Assembly (NCBI RefSeq): GCF_014650435.1
Contig: NZ_BMUY01000001.1
Span: 744,001 to 808,000, forward strand
Length of the DNA: 64,000 nt
Reading direction: 5' to 3'
Source of the DNA: Streptomyces tendae
GTDB taxonomy: Bacteria; Actinomycetota; Actinomycetes; Streptomycetales; Streptomycetaceae
Position numbers and translations under genes: made by a program. Each line of letters begins with the position of its first letter. Within the stretch, counting starts at the first letter, position 1. The notes beneath the pieces are model-generated. The model was not told where the DNA came from, ran no database searches, and saw only the letters and a list, made by a program, of their open reading frames with translations. Below, in pieces: positions 1-8,142 of this stretch.

Positions 1-256
1 GCTCGAACCGCCGGACGTTGAGCACGCCGGTGGTGATCACCTGGCCGGACTCGATGCCGGTGACCCGGGTCATGGGCAGGAAGATCCGGCGGCGGGTGGT
101 GAGTTCGACGACCAGCCCGAGCACGCGCGGGGGTTTGCGGCCGACGCGGAGCATGACGACCAGATCGCGGACGCGTCCCACCTGGTCACCGGCCGGGTCG
201 AAGACGGCGATGCCGGAGAGGTGGGAGACGAAGATCCGGGGGGCGCCCGCTGCCAT
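1..256 (-). CDS. MgtE N-domain / PRC-barrel-like protein, N-terminal part (cut by window edge)
   Basis: The first 85 codons of a gene that runs off the left edge. The ATG at 256 has a good ribosome site (AGGAAAGGAG) about 9 nt upstream. The protein begins MAAGAPRIFVSHLSGIAVFD and continues through a hydrophobic beta-rich stretch (DQVGRVRDLVVMLRV, then VLGLVVELTTRRRIFLPMTRV). This resembles the PRC-barrel-like start of actinobacterial proteins that carry MgtE intracellular N and CBS domains. Neighbouring corA would fit a magnesium theme. The downstream domains are outside the window, so the assignment rests on the N-terminus alone. Confidence 0.65.
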   Translation of the reverse strand, partial: MAAGAPRIFVSHLSGIAVFDPAGDQVGRVRDLVVMLRVGRKPPRVLGLVVELTTRRRIFLPMTRVTGIESGQVITTGVLNVRRFE

Positions 257-554
257 GGCCGCGGCTCCTTTCCTCACGTCCTCGCGCTGCGCGGAGCCGA
301 GCGGGAGAACGCGGAAGTCGAGTGAGTCGAGTGGGAGTGCGTGAAAGCTGTTTCGTACGGGTCTCTTTTCCGAATTGCCCGCTCGGACGCGCTTCAGGCT
401 AGCCCGTCCCGATCGCCCTCGCCCTGGTGGCCGGTCCGGACGGACTGGCTCCGTTGGCCCCGTACGGCCCCGGTACGCTGCGGCCTGGCCCGGTCGGCGC
501 GATGCCGATGCCCGTCGGCCCCGTGTCAGCCCTGTCAGAAAGGCAGTTTCACCT

Positions 555-1292
555 GTGTCTGTGACTCCCCGGCGCCGAATCCGCAGGGCCGCCTGGCTGG
601 GCGCGGTGTGCGCCCTGTCCGTCGCGGGAGCCGGGCTGACGGGATGCAGCAGCGAGGACCCGGACGCGGGCACCAACGGCCTCGGGAAGCTCCCGGCCGA
701 CAAGATCCAGACGAAGGCCGCCGCGGCCGCCCAGGCCGCCGAGACGGTGCGCCTGCACGGCACGGTGGACGCCGGCGGCAACAGGTACACCCTCGACATG
801 CGGCTGAAGGCCGACGGCGGGACCGGTTCGGTCGCCGCCCAGGGGACCACGTTCGGACTGCTGCGCGTCGGCGAGCAGCTCTTCCTCAAGGCCGACGCCG
901 GGTTCTGGAGCCACGACGACGGCGACGCCAAGGCGGCCGAGAAGCTCGCCGGCAAGTACGTGAAGGTGCCGCAGAGCGACCCCGTGTACAAGAAGTTCAG
1001 CGGCTTCACGGACAAGGACGTCCTCCTCGGCGGTCTCATGACCCTGCACGGCACGGTGAAGACGGACGGCCGCCACGAGCAGGCGGGCGTGCGCACCATC
1101 CGGATCACCGGCGACGACGGCGACGGCGGCTCGCTGGACGTCTCCCTGGAGGGCACGCCGTACCCGCTGCGGCTGGTGCGGGCGGGCAGCGCGGGCACGA
1201 TCGGCTTCTCGGACTGGAACAAGGACTTCGCGCTGGAGCAGCCGGCCAAGGACGACACCCTGGACTACGGCAAGCAGCTGCCGGCGTCCTGA
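555..1292 (+). CDS. LppX/LprAFG-like secreted lipoprotein
   Basis: A 245-aa exported lipoprotein. The chosen GTG lies 11 nt after an AGAAAGG ribosome site and gives a textbook lipoprotein signal: basic n-region (TPRRRIRR), hydrophobic core, then the lipobox LTGC with Cys near residue 31. The mature part is beta-rich (VRLHGTVDAGGNRYTLDMRLKADGG, in outline) and resembles the LppX/LprG fold, which binds lipids or glycolipids at the membrane. Upstream extensions of this frame to 375 would destroy the signal peptide and are rejected. It converges with the next gene, leaving only 15 bp between stop codons. The ligand is unknown. Confidence 0.8.
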   Translation: MSVTPRRRIRRAAWLGAVCALSVAGAGLTGCSSEDPDAGTNGLGKLPADKIQTKAAAAAQAAETVRLHGTVDAGGNRYTLDMRLKADGGTGSVAAQGTTFGLLRVGEQLFLKADAGFWSHDDGDAKAAEKLAGKYVKVPQSDPVYKKFSGFTDKDVLLGGLMTLHGTVKTDGRHEQAGVRTIRITGDDGDGGSLDVSLEGTPYPLRLVRAGSAGTIGFSDWNKDFALEQPAKDDTLDYGKQLPAS

Positions 1293-1307
1293 GCCGTCCC
1301 GGGGCCG

Positions 1308-1820
1308 TCAGCGCCGTCTGCGGCGCTTCAGCAGCAGGCGCGGCAGTCCCGCCGGCGCCGGCTGCCGGGTCGTCGCCGGGCTCGGCAGCGGTGCCTCGGC
1401 CAGCGAGGCGTCGGGCAGCGGCGCCGTGGTCCCCGTCGGCTCCAGGCGCAGCACCCGGCACTCGCGGGCCCAGCGGTCGGTCATGGCCTCGCCGTCCGGT
1501 GCGTTCAGCCGCTTGCCCTTCAGGTCGCCGACCGCCGCCTGCCACGCCTCGGAGCCGGACGGCAGCTCCACGACCCGAGCGGTCCAGGAGACCAGCCGGC
1601 CGCCCTTGTCCTTGCTGCGCACCGTCACCTCGGCCGCGCCCCCGTCGGACAGCCCCGGCAGCGGCTGCTCGCCCGGCCCGTCGCCGACGACGCAGGCCGC
1701 GCCCTCGTGCCAGACGTGCCACAGCGCCCGGGCGGGCACCCCGGGGCCCTTGACCCAGATGAGGCCGGACTTCTTCGTGGCCTCCTCGACGAGGGCCTGC
1801 TCCAGCAGCTCGCTTGTCAT
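1308..1820 (-). CDS. conserved hypothetical protein, possible split-barrel fold
   Basis: A 170-aa soluble protein with no signal peptide or membrane segment. Residues about 18-60 (GLIWVKGPGVPARALWHVWH, then CVVGDGPGEQPLPGL) look like the first strands of a pyridoxamine-phosphate-oxidase-type split barrel, but I see no diagnostic cofactor motif. The C-terminus is a low-complexity Pro/Leu tail ending in a run of Arg. It is read toward the convergent lipoprotein gene and lies 33 bp downstream of corA on the same strand, so it may be cotranscribed with corA. Function not recognised. Confidence 0.65.
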   Translation of the reverse strand: MTSELLEQALVEEATKKSGLIWVKGPGVPARALWHVWHEGAACVVGDGPGEQPLPGLSDGGAAEVTVRSKDKGGRLVSWTARVVELPSGSEAWQAAVGDLKGKRLNAPDGEAMTDRWARECRVLRLEPTGTTAPLPDASLAEAPLPSPATTRQPAPAGLPRLLLKRRRRR

Positions 1821-1853
1821 GCGGTCAGCCTATCCAGGGGGCCCGGGGCCGGT

Positions 1854-2969
1854 TCAGAGCCAGCCGTTGCGCTTGAGCGTGCGGTGGATGCCCAGGCAGA
1901 TGCCGACCGTGATCGACAGGACCAGCGGGTAGCCGTACCTCCAGTGCGTCTCCGGCATGTGGTCGAAGTTCATGCCGTACACCCCGCACACCATCGTCGG
2001 CACGGCGATGATCGCGGCCCACGAGGTGATCTTGCGCATGTCCTCGTTCTGCGCGACGGACGCCTGGGCCAGGTTGGCCTGGAGGATGGAGTTCAGCAGT
2101 TCGTCGAAGCCGATGACCTGCTCCTGCACCCGTGCCACGTGGTCGGCGACGTCCCGGAAGTACTTCTGGATCTCCGGGTCGATCAGCCGCATCGGCCGCT
2201 CGCTGAGCAGCTGCATGGGACGCAGCAGCGGCGCCACCGCCCGCTTGAACTCCAGCACCTCGCGCTTGAGTTGGTAGATCCGGCCGGCGTCCGTGCCGCG
2301 CGGGCTGCCCTTGCGGCCCGGCGAGAACACCTCCGTCTCGACCTCGTCGATGTCGTCCTGCACCGCGTCGGCGACCGCGATGTAGCCGTCGACGACGTGG
2401 TCGGCGATGGCGTGCAGCACCGCCGAGGGGCCCTTGAGGAGCAGCTCGGGGTCCTCCTGGAGCCGGCGGCGCAGCGCCCGCAGCGAGCCCTGTCCGCCGT
2501 GCCGGACGGTGATGAAGAAGTCCCGCCCGGTGAAGCACATCACCTCACCGGTCTCGACGACCTCGCTGTTGGCGGTGAGCTGGTCGTGGTCGACGTAGTG
2601 GACGGTCTTGAAGACGGTGAACAGGGAGTCGTCGTAGCGCTCCAGCTTGGGCCGCTGGTGGGCCTGGACCGCGTCCTCCACGGCCAGCGGGTGCAGCCCG
2701 AACTCCCGGGCGATTCCGGCGAACTCGTCCTCGGTGGGCTCGTGCAGGCCGATCCACACGAACCCGCCGTCGCGGCGCACCTGGCGCATCGCCGTGTGCG
2801 GGGTCAGCGGCACGTCGGTCTCGACGCGGTGGCCGTCGCGGTAGACGGCGCAGTCGACGACGGCCGAGGTGGCCGCCGGGTCCCGGGTGGTGTCGTAGGG
2901 GCCGCTGTCCTTGCGCAGGGAGACGCGGGACGGGCGGACCGCGGCGCGCAGGTCACGGATCATCGACAT
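1854..2969 (-). CDS. corA: CorA-family magnesium/cobalt transporter
   Basis: A 371-aa CorA homologue. A large cytoplasmic N-terminal funnel domain is followed by a long helix and two C-terminal membrane helices (about residues 310-330 and 345-365) around the signature YGMNF, the GMN selectivity motif. The protein ends in the basic tail typical of the family (RTLKRNGWL). The start is ATG at 2969 with GAAGGAG 6 nt upstream; an ORF extension to 3185 has no ribosome site and low-complexity sequence. It imports Mg2+ (or Co2+/Ni2+) through a homopentamer in the plasma membrane. The 553-bp upstream region is unusually long and structured. Confidence 0.95.
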   Translation of the reverse strand: MSMIRDLRAAVRPSRVSLRKDSGPYDTTRDPAATSAVVDCAVYRDGHRVETDVPLTPHTAMRQVRRDGGFVWIGLHEPTEDEFAGIAREFGLHPLAVEDAVQAHQRPKLERYDDSLFTVFKTVHYVDHDQLTANSEVVETGEVMCFTGRDFFITVRHGGQGSLRALRRRLQEDPELLLKGPSAVLHAIADHVVDGYIAVADAVQDDIDEVETEVFSPGRKGSPRGTDAGRIYQLKREVLEFKRAVAPLLRPMQLLSERPMRLIDPEIQKYFRDVADHVARVQEQVIGFDELLNSILQANLAQASVAQNEDMRKITSWAAIIAVPTMVCGVYGMNFDHMPETHWRYGYPLVLSITVGICLGIHRTLKRNGWL

Positions 2970-3522
2970 GGCAGGCTCCTTCGCGGCAGGCAGCGAACGA
3001 GGCCGGTGACGGGTGGAACCGCCCGGAATGAGGACGTCCTGACCACGCGTGCTCGGCGCGTCCACAAAGCGGGGGGCACCGCACCGTCGCGGTGGCCGAC
3101 TTCGCTGCTGATTCAGCTGCTGGCCCGGATCGACACGGTCGACGCGGATCGACGGTGAACGCGTCGATCGACCCGGATCAGACAAAAGATCAGGAAAAAA
3201 CGGGACGAAGTGCTCTTCCGTGGGAAGGCGCGCAGAAGAAGCTGCGGCAGGAAGGCCGAAACGGCTGCGTCAGCGGTCGGAAGAGCGGGTGGTACTGCAC
3301 GGTCGACTTCGGTCCATGCCGCCCACCTCCTCCGGCCGGTCCCTCGTGAGGGACGATCCATTCCCCTTGTTTGAAGGGGTTCCCCGTAGGGGAGAGTTCA
3401 CAGCGTCGGGGGCTTGATCGCGACGCGCTGCGTGCTGCCCCGAACCGCTGGCTCACAGTACCAGTCGCGCGACGTGTCAAGGCGCCGCTTTGCCTCTTCA
3501 CGACGAGTTCTATGCTCGCCGC
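2970..3522. other. long intergenic region between divergent corA and SUFU-family genes
   Basis: No convincing gene here. It holds three copies of GATCGAC starting at 3128, 3147 and 3166, exactly 19 bp apart. Three short hairpins follow: GTCCCTC/GAGGGAC (3339-3354), CCCCTT/AAGGGG (3363-3379) and CCCC/GGGG (3382-3392). A likely -10 (TATGCT, 3511-3516) lies 6 nt before the ATG at 3523. If corA is transcribed from beyond the hairpins it would have a long structured leader, but no corA promoter is obvious. Confidence 0.6.
3128..3172. repeat. three GATCGAC heptamers at 19-bp spacing
   Basis: Perfect heptamers start at 3128, 3147 and 3166, giving two identical 19-bp steps upstream of corA. The intervals are also rich in GTCGAC and ACGCG. 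This could be an array of operator sites for a regulator of corA, or chance in GC-rich DNA. Confidence 0.5.
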
Positions 3523-4119
3523 ATGGCTGATGTTCTTCCTCTGGTCGAGGCCCGGTTGCACACCGCGCTGGGCGAGCCGGACGCGCGCGCGGCGGTCACC
3601 TTCCTCGGTACCGACCGCATCGAGGTGCTGCGGTTCCCCGCCTCCGGCCAGGAGGGCGACGTCGTCCGCTACGCCACCCTCGGCATGTCGGCCCAGCCCA
3701 TGGCGGATCCCACGGCCGCGCTCGCCGACCCGGTCAAGGGCCCCCGCGCCGAGCTGCTGCTCTCCGTGCGGGCCGGGGCCGCCGACACCGACAAGGTGCT
3801 CCGCCCGCTCGCCGTACTGGCCGCCTCCCCGCAGGTCGAGGGCGTGATCGTGGCGCCCGGCGCGTCTCTCGACGTGGGCGAGCCGTTGTGGCCCGGGGCC
3901 CCGTTCACCTCGGTGCTGGTCGCCGAGCCGGGGGGCCTGGTCGAGGACCTGGAGCTGGACGCCCCGCTGGACCCCGTGCGGTTCCTGCCGCTGCTGCCGA
4001 TGACGCCGAACGAGGCCGCCTGGAAGCGTGTGCACGGCGCGCCCGCCCTCCAGGAGCGCTGGCTGAACCACGGAACGGACCTGCGTGATCCGTCCCGCAG
4101 GTCCGTCCCGCTGGACTGA
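3523..4119 (+). CDS. suppressor-of-fused (SUFU) domain protein
   Basis: A 198-aa soluble protein. The C-terminal half carries the bacterial SUFU-like signature: SVLVAEPGGLVEDLEL, then FLPLLPMTPNEAAWKRVHG and ERWLNHGTDLRDP (short segments). Bacterial SUFU-family proteins are mostly uncharacterised and some act as immunity proteins, but no toxin gene is adjacent. The ATG at 3523 is preferred to a TTG at 3490 because the hexamer TATGCT sits 6 nt upstream, which suggests a leaderless transcript. The gene is monocistronic and converges with the MFS gene. Confidence 0.75.
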   Translation: MADVLPLVEARLHTALGEPDARAAVTFLGTDRIEVLRFPASGQEGDVVRYATLGMSAQPMADPTAALADPVKGPRAELLLSVRAGAADTDKVLRPLAVLAASPQVEGVIVAPGASLDVGEPLWPGAPFTSVLVAEPGGLVEDLELDAPLDPVRFLPLLPMTPNEAAWKRVHGAPALQERWLNHGTDLRDPSRRSVPLD

Positions 4120-4187
4120 CGCCCCCGAGCGACGCCGCCGCAGCCGTGCGTCGGAGCCGAGTGACGCAACTCACCGGTTCCGTCTGG

Positions 4188-5447
4188 TCAGTTGGCGAAG
4201 ACCGTGACCGAGTCCTCACTCGCGTGCTTCGGCTCAAGCTCCTCGGCGATGGGGGTCCCCCCGCTCGAGCGAAGCCGAGAGTGGGGGAGGGTCAGCGCCC
4301 GGCGCCGTACGACGACCACGACCGCGCCGAGCAGGGCGGTCACCGCCGCCACCACGAACGGGATGTGGACGTCGGTCCACTCCTCGATCTTCGGCGCGAA
4401 GTAGGGCGCGGCCGCCGCGGCGAACCAGCGCACGAAGTTGTAGCCCGCGCTCGCCACCGGACGCGGCGCGTCCGAGACCCCGAGGGCCAGCTCGGTGTAG
4501 ACGGTGTTGTTCACGCCGATGAACGCGCCGGACAGGATCGTGCAGACGATCGCCGCGGTGTGGTTGCCGTAGCCGAGGACCAGGACGTCGGCCGCGAGCA
4601 GCACCAGCGAGCCGCCGAGCACCTTCAGCGAGCCGAAGCGGCGCTGCATGCGCGGTGCCACCAGCACGGAGAAGACGGCGAGCAGCACGCCCCACGCGAA
4701 GAACACGGCGCCGGACTTGTACGGCGTCATGTTCAGCACGAAGGGGGTGAAGGCCAGCACGGTGAAGAACGTGTAGTTGTAGAAGAAGGCCGAGACCGCG
4801 GCGGAGGCGAGGCCGCCGTGGCCCAGTGCCCTGATCGGGTCGAGCAGCGACGTCTTGCGGGCCGGCTTCGGCTGCTCCTTCAGGAACACCGTGATGCACA
4901 GGAAGCCGATCGCCATCAGGAAGGCCGTGCCGAAGAACGGGTAGCGCCAGCTGGCGTCGCCGAGCAGCGCGCCGAGCAGCGGGCCGCAGGCCATGCCGAG
5001 GCCGAGGGCGGACTCGTAGAGCAGGATCGCGGCGGCGCTGCCGCCGGCCGCCGCGCCGACGATCACCGCGAGGGCCGTCGAGACGAACAGCGCGTTGCCC
5101 AGGCCCCAGCCGGCCCGGTAGCCGACGAGCTGGCCGACGGTGTCGGAGGTGCCGGCGAGGCCCGCGAAGACCACGACGAAGGCGAGGCCCAGCAGCAGGG
5201 TCCTGCGGCCGCCGATGCGACTGGAGACGAAGCCGGTGACCAGCATGGCCAGGGCGGTGATGAGGAAGTACGAGGTGAACAGGAGGGAGACCTGACCGGC
5301 GCTCGCGTCCAGGCCCTTGGCGATGGACGGGAGGATCGGGTCCACGAGCCCGATGCCCATGAAGGCCACGACGGACGCGCCCGCGGTCGCCCACACGGCC
5401 TTGGGCTGCCGCAGGATGCCGCCCGCACCGGCGTCGAAGGGATCCAT
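4188..5447 (-). CDS. MFS drug-type efflux transporter
   Basis: A 419-aa major facilitator with about 12 membrane helices. The N-half shows VGFMGIGLVDPILP-type helix 1 and the loop-2/3 signature GFVSSRIGGRRTLLLG. The start is ATG at 5447 with GGAG 8 nt upstream; an in-frame start at 5480 is not supported. The gene has its own promoter with a palindrome between -35 and -10, so a repressor probably controls it. The C-terminal tail after helix 12 is encoded partly by a dispersed repeat (4249-4290) that reads in frame as LPHSRLRSSGGTP. Substrate unknown; DHA-type exporter of small molecules is the likely role. Confidence 0.9.
   Translation of the reverse strand: MDPFDAGAGGILRQPKAVWATAGASVVAFMGIGLVDPILPSIAKGLDASAGQVSLLFTSYFLITALAMLVTGFVSSRIGGRRTLLLGLAFVVVFAGLAGTSDTVGQLVGYRAGWGLGNALFVSTALAVIVGAAAGGSAAAILLYESALGLGMACGPLLGALLGDASWRYPFFGTAFLMAIGFLCITVFLKEQPKPARKTSLLDPIRALGHGGLASAAVSAFFYNYTFFTVLAFTPFVLNMTPYKSGAVFFAWGVLLAVFSVLVAPRMQRRFGSLKVLGGSLVLLAADVLVLGYGNHTAAIVCTILSGAFIGVNNTVYTELALGVSDAPRPVASAGYNFVRWFAAAAAPYFAPKIEEWTDVHIPFVVAAVTALLGAVVVVVRRRALTLPHSRLRSSGGTPIAEELEPKHASEDSVTVFAN
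4249..4290. repeat. dispersed palindromic repeat inside the MFS coding sequence
   Basis: GGGGGTCCCCCCGCTCGAGC followed by GAAGCCGAGAGTGGGGGAGG. The outer arms TCCCCC/GGGGGA pair and the centre folds around GCTTCGC. I recall this sequence as a very common intergenic repeat of Streptomyces genomes. Here it lies in the 3' end of an MFS gene and keeps the reading frame open. Confidence 0.7.
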
Positions 5448-5487
5448 GCTTGCTCTCCAATACCGAGAGATCGATGCCAAATGGTTG

Positions 5488-5527
5488 GTGTATACACATA
5501 GTAAGTTAGCTCTGCTAATTAATGCAA
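5488..5527 (-). promoter_or_regulatory. MFS promoter with operator palindromes
   Basis: On the minus strand TTGCAT (5527-5522) and TACTAT (5503-5498) form a near-consensus housekeeping promoter with an 18-bp spacer. The inverted repeat TTAGC-N3-GCTAA (5506-5518) fills the spacer, and a second perfect palindrome GTGTATACAC (5488-5497) lies just downstream of -10. This is the classic layout of a repressor-controlled efflux gene (TetR or MarR type). No regulator gene is adjacent. Confidence 0.75.
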
Positions 5528-5628
5528 CGTGCAGCTAGTTGCTCGGGGGTCTGCCCGGTCGGCGCCCTTCCGTCCGGATGGGTGATCGTCCTTGACGTGG
5601 GGGAGCGAGGGTAGGACCGTGGGGCTCT

Positions 5629-6279
5629 ATGAGGGGCGAACCCAGTTGCCCGAAGTGTGGTGGCCGGGTCAGGGCTCCCGGCCTCTTCGCCGATTCCTGG
5701 CAGTGCGACCTGCACGGCACCGTGCACCCGGTCCAGCCCGTGATCCCGCCCAGCGTCGAGGCGCTCGGCGTCGTGGTGCACCGCACTCAGGTGCCGGTCT
5801 GGATGCCCTGGCCGCTGCCGGTCGGCTGGTTGTTCACCGGCGTTGCCTGTGCGGGCGACGACCGCAGCGGGGGCCGGGCCACCGCCGTCGCCTGTTCCGG
5901 ACCCGGTCCGCTCGGCGGCATCGGTGAGCTGATCCTGGTCGCCGAGGAGCTCGGCGTCGGCCTCGGCGCACGGTACGCGGGCCTCGACGCCCCCGACCCC
6001 GGGCCGTACCTGGACGTCGAGAAGCCGCCCCAGGTCAAGGTGCTGGCCGCGGGCCGCCCCACGCCCCTGTGGCACGTCTCCGGCGGTCCGGTCGACCGTG
6101 CCGTCTTCGCCGGGGAGGCCCTCGGCATGTGGCTGTGGGCCGTCGTGTGGCCCGAGCGATCGGGGCTGCTGATGTACGAGGAGCTGGTGCTGACCGACCT
6201 GCGCGACGCGGGCGCCGAGGTGGACCTGGTGCCCTGTGGGGCGCTGTCGCCGCGGCTGATCGAGCCGACGGTGCCGTAG
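5629..6279 (+). CDS. DUF6758 family protein
   Basis: A 216-aa protein beginning MRGEPSCPKCGG with a zinc-ribbon-like CPKC...C motif (CxxC at residues 7-10, Cys26). A Pro-rich central part and a beta-rich C-terminal half follow. It matches the actinobacterial DUF6758 family, which has no known function. It stands alone upstream of a PHP phosphoesterase gene, separated by 249 bp that contain a short tandem repeat. The N-terminal CxxC pair suggests metal binding; the rest gives no hint of activity. Confidence 0.75.
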   Translation: MRGEPSCPKCGGRVRAPGLFADSWQCDLHGTVHPVQPVIPPSVEALGVVVHRTQVPVWMPWPLPVGWLFTGVACAGDDRSGGRATAVACSGPGPLGGIGELILVAEELGVGLGARYAGLDAPDPGPYLDVEKPPQVKVLAAGRPTPLWHVSGGPVDRAVFAGEALGMWLWAVVWPERSGLLMYEELVLTDLRDAGAEVDLVPCGALSPRLIEPTVP

Positions 6280-6358
6280 CGGCTGCCGTAGCGGCGACGT
6301 GGGCGGGCGGGGCGGAGGGCCATGGCCGCGGGGTCCGAGGCGCGGGGCGCATGAGCCC

Positions 6359-6409
6359 CGCGGGTGCACGGGCGCCGCGGGTGCACGGGCGCCGCGGGTG
6401 CACGGGCGC
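6359..6409. repeat. 17-bp tandem repeat, three copies
   Basis: CGCGGGTGCACGGGCGC is repeated three times without mismatch at 6359-6375, 6376-6392 and 6393-6409. Each copy contains the palindrome GTGCAC. Degenerate copies (GGGTGCAGGGGTGC) follow up to about 6450. It lies between DUF6758 and PHP genes. Confidence 0.9.
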
Positions 6410-6528
6410 GTAGATGGTGCAGGGGTGCGTAGGGGGTGCAGGGGTGCTGCGGGTGTGACGGCGGGGGGTCGATTTCCGGTTATCCTTGAGCGTCCCCGTC
6501 CGTCCCGTCACCGCTTGGAGTCAGCGTC

Positions 6529-7386
6529 GTGCGCATCGATCTGCACACCCACTCCACCGCGTCCGACGGCACGGACACCCCGGCCCAGCTGGTGCGCAAG
6601 GCCGCCGCGACCGGCCTCGACGTCGTCGCGCTGACCGACCACGACACCACCCGCGGCCACGCCGAGGCGGTCGCCGCGCTGCCCGAGGGGCTCACCCTCG
6701 TCACCGGCGCCGAGCTCTCCTGCCGCCTCGACGGCGTCAGCATGCACATGCTGGCCTACCTCTTCGACCCCGAGGAGCCCGCCCTGCTCGCCGAGCGCGA
6801 GCTGGTCCGGGACGACCGGGTGCCGCGGGCCCGGGCCATGGTCGCCAAGCTCAACGAGCTGGGCGTGCCCGTCACCTGGGAGCAGGTCGCCCGGATCGCC
6901 GGGGACGGCTCGGTCGGCCGGCCACACGTGGCCACCGCCCTCGTGGAACTGGGCGTCGTCCCGACGGTGAACGACGCCTTCACCCAGGACTGGCTGGCCG
7001 ACGGCGGCCGGGCCCACGTGGAGAAGCACGAGACCGACCCCTTCGAGGCGCTCCGGCTGATCAAGGCCGCCGGCGGGGTCGCCGTGTTCGCGCACCCGGC
7101 CGCCGCCAAGCGCGGCCGTACGGTGTCCGAGGCCGCGATCGCCGACCTGGCGGCCGCCGGGCTCGACGGCATCGAGGTCGACCACATGGACCACGACGCG
7201 GCGACGCGGGCACGGCTGCGCGGGACGGCGAAGGAGCTGGGCCTCCTGGTGACCGGCTCCAGCGACTACCACGGCAGCCGGAAGACCTGTGTGCTCGGCG
7301 AGTACACCACCGACCCCGAGGTGTACGGGGAGATCACGCGGCGGGCGTTCGGGGCGTTCCCCGTCCCGGGGGCCGGCGGGGCCTGA
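6529..7386 (+). CDS. PHP-domain phosphoesterase
   Basis: A 285-aa polymerase-and-histidinol-phosphatase domain protein. The metal-binding motifs appear in order: DLHTHST (residues 4-10), TDHDT (about 38), GAELSC (about 62), FAHPAA (about 188) and SSDYHG (about 246). The family hydrolyses small phosphoesters such as nucleoside 3',5'-bisphosphates, or trims RNA 5' ends (YciV/RNase AM type). The start is GTG at 6529 with TTGGAG 9 nt upstream. A short gap (85 bp) separates it from marC, so the two may be cotranscribed. Confidence 0.9.
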   Translation: MRIDLHTHSTASDGTDTPAQLVRKAAATGLDVVALTDHDTTRGHAEAVAALPEGLTLVTGAELSCRLDGVSMHMLAYLFDPEEPALLAERELVRDDRVPRARAMVAKLNELGVPVTWEQVARIAGDGSVGRPHVATALVELGVVPTVNDAFTQDWLADGGRAHVEKHETDPFEALRLIKAAGGVAVFAHPAAAKRGRTVSEAAIADLAAAGLDGIEVDHMDHDAATRARLRGTAKELGLLVTGSSDYHGSRKTCVLGEYTTDPEVYGEITRRAFGAFPVPGAGGA

Positions 7387-7471
7387 GCCTCACCTCCCGC
7401 GCGCCTGTCACGGCCCTCCCCCGGGCCTCCTTCCCCTCTTCCCACTCCTCCGCAAGGCCAGTAGCTCACCC

Positions 7472-8077
7472 ATGTTCGACGTCGCCGTCTTCGGCTCCCT
7501 CTTCCTGACCCTTTTTGTCATCATGGATCCCCCCGGGATCACCCCGATCTTCCTCGCGCTGACCTCCGGCCGCCCCGGCAAGGTGCAGAAGCGGATGGCC
7601 CTGCAGGCCGTCTGCGTCGCCGGTGGCGTGATCACGGTGTTCGGTCTGCTCGGGCACCAGATCCTGGACTACCTGCACGTGTCCGTGCCCGCCCTGATGA
7701 TCGCGGGCGGGCTGCTGCTCCTGCTGATCGCCCTCGACCTGCTCACCGGCAAGACGGACGAGCCGAAGCAGACCAAGGACGTCAACGTCGCCCTCGTACC
7801 GCTCGGCATGCCCCTGCTCGCCGGGCCCGGGGCGATCGTGTCGGTCATCCTGGCCGTGCAGAAGGCGGACAGCGTGACCACGCAGGTCTCCGTGTGGGCG
7901 GCGATCCTCGCCATCCACGTGGTGCTGTGGCTGGTGATGCGGTACTCGCTGCTGATCATCCGGGTCATCAAGGACGGCGGTGTGGTCCTGGTGACCCGCC
8001 TGGCCGGCATGATGCTCTCCGCGATCGCCGTACAGCAGATCATCAACGGGGTCACCCAGGTGATCCAGGGCGCGTGA
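7472..8077 (+). CDS. MarC-family integral membrane protein
   Basis: A 201-aa protein with six predicted membrane helices; the family motif is seen in FVIMDPPGITPIFLALT near the N-terminus and GMPLLAGPGAIVSVI in helix 4. MarC/UPF0056 proteins are small polytopic proteins of the plasma membrane whose transport role is unproven. ATG at 7472 begins MFDVAVFGSLF; the upstream extension is Pro/Arg low complexity. A 24-bp-arm hairpin follows immediately after the stop codon. Confidence 0.92.
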   Translation: MFDVAVFGSLFLTLFVIMDPPGITPIFLALTSGRPGKVQKRMALQAVCVAGGVITVFGLLGHQILDYLHVSVPALMIAGGLLLLLIALDLLTGKTDEPKQTKDVNVALVPLGMPLLAGPGAIVSVILAVQKADSVTTQVSVWAAILAIHVVLWLVMRYSLLIIRVIKDGGVVLVTRLAGMMLSAIAVQQIINGVTQVIQGA

Positions 8078-8078
8078 G

Positions 8079-8128
8079 CACGAGAACAGGGCCCCGCACG
8101 GAGTTCCGTGCGGGGCCCTGTTCTCGTG
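8079..8128. terminator. perfect 24-bp-arm hairpin, bidirectional terminator
   Basis: Arms 8079-8102 and 8105-8128 are perfectly complementary with a 2-nt loop. It sits between the convergent marC stop (8077) and the stop of the 50-aa gene (8143), so it probably ends both transcripts. Confidence 0.92.
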
Positions 8129-8142
8129 TGCGAAGGTCCGCG

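Noticed and set aside
341..1753. 470-aa plus-strand open frame
   Set aside because: Out-of-frame with the lipoprotein gene and Arg/Pro-rich low complexity.
3092..3349. 85-aa plus-strand open frame upstream of corA
   Set aside because: No ribosome site, no recognisable domain, and it covers the GATCGAC repeats; treated as non-coding.
2970..3520. Mg2+ riboswitch (M-box) upstream of corA
   Set aside because: Hairpins are present but do not resemble the M-box core by eye, and the transcript start is unknown.
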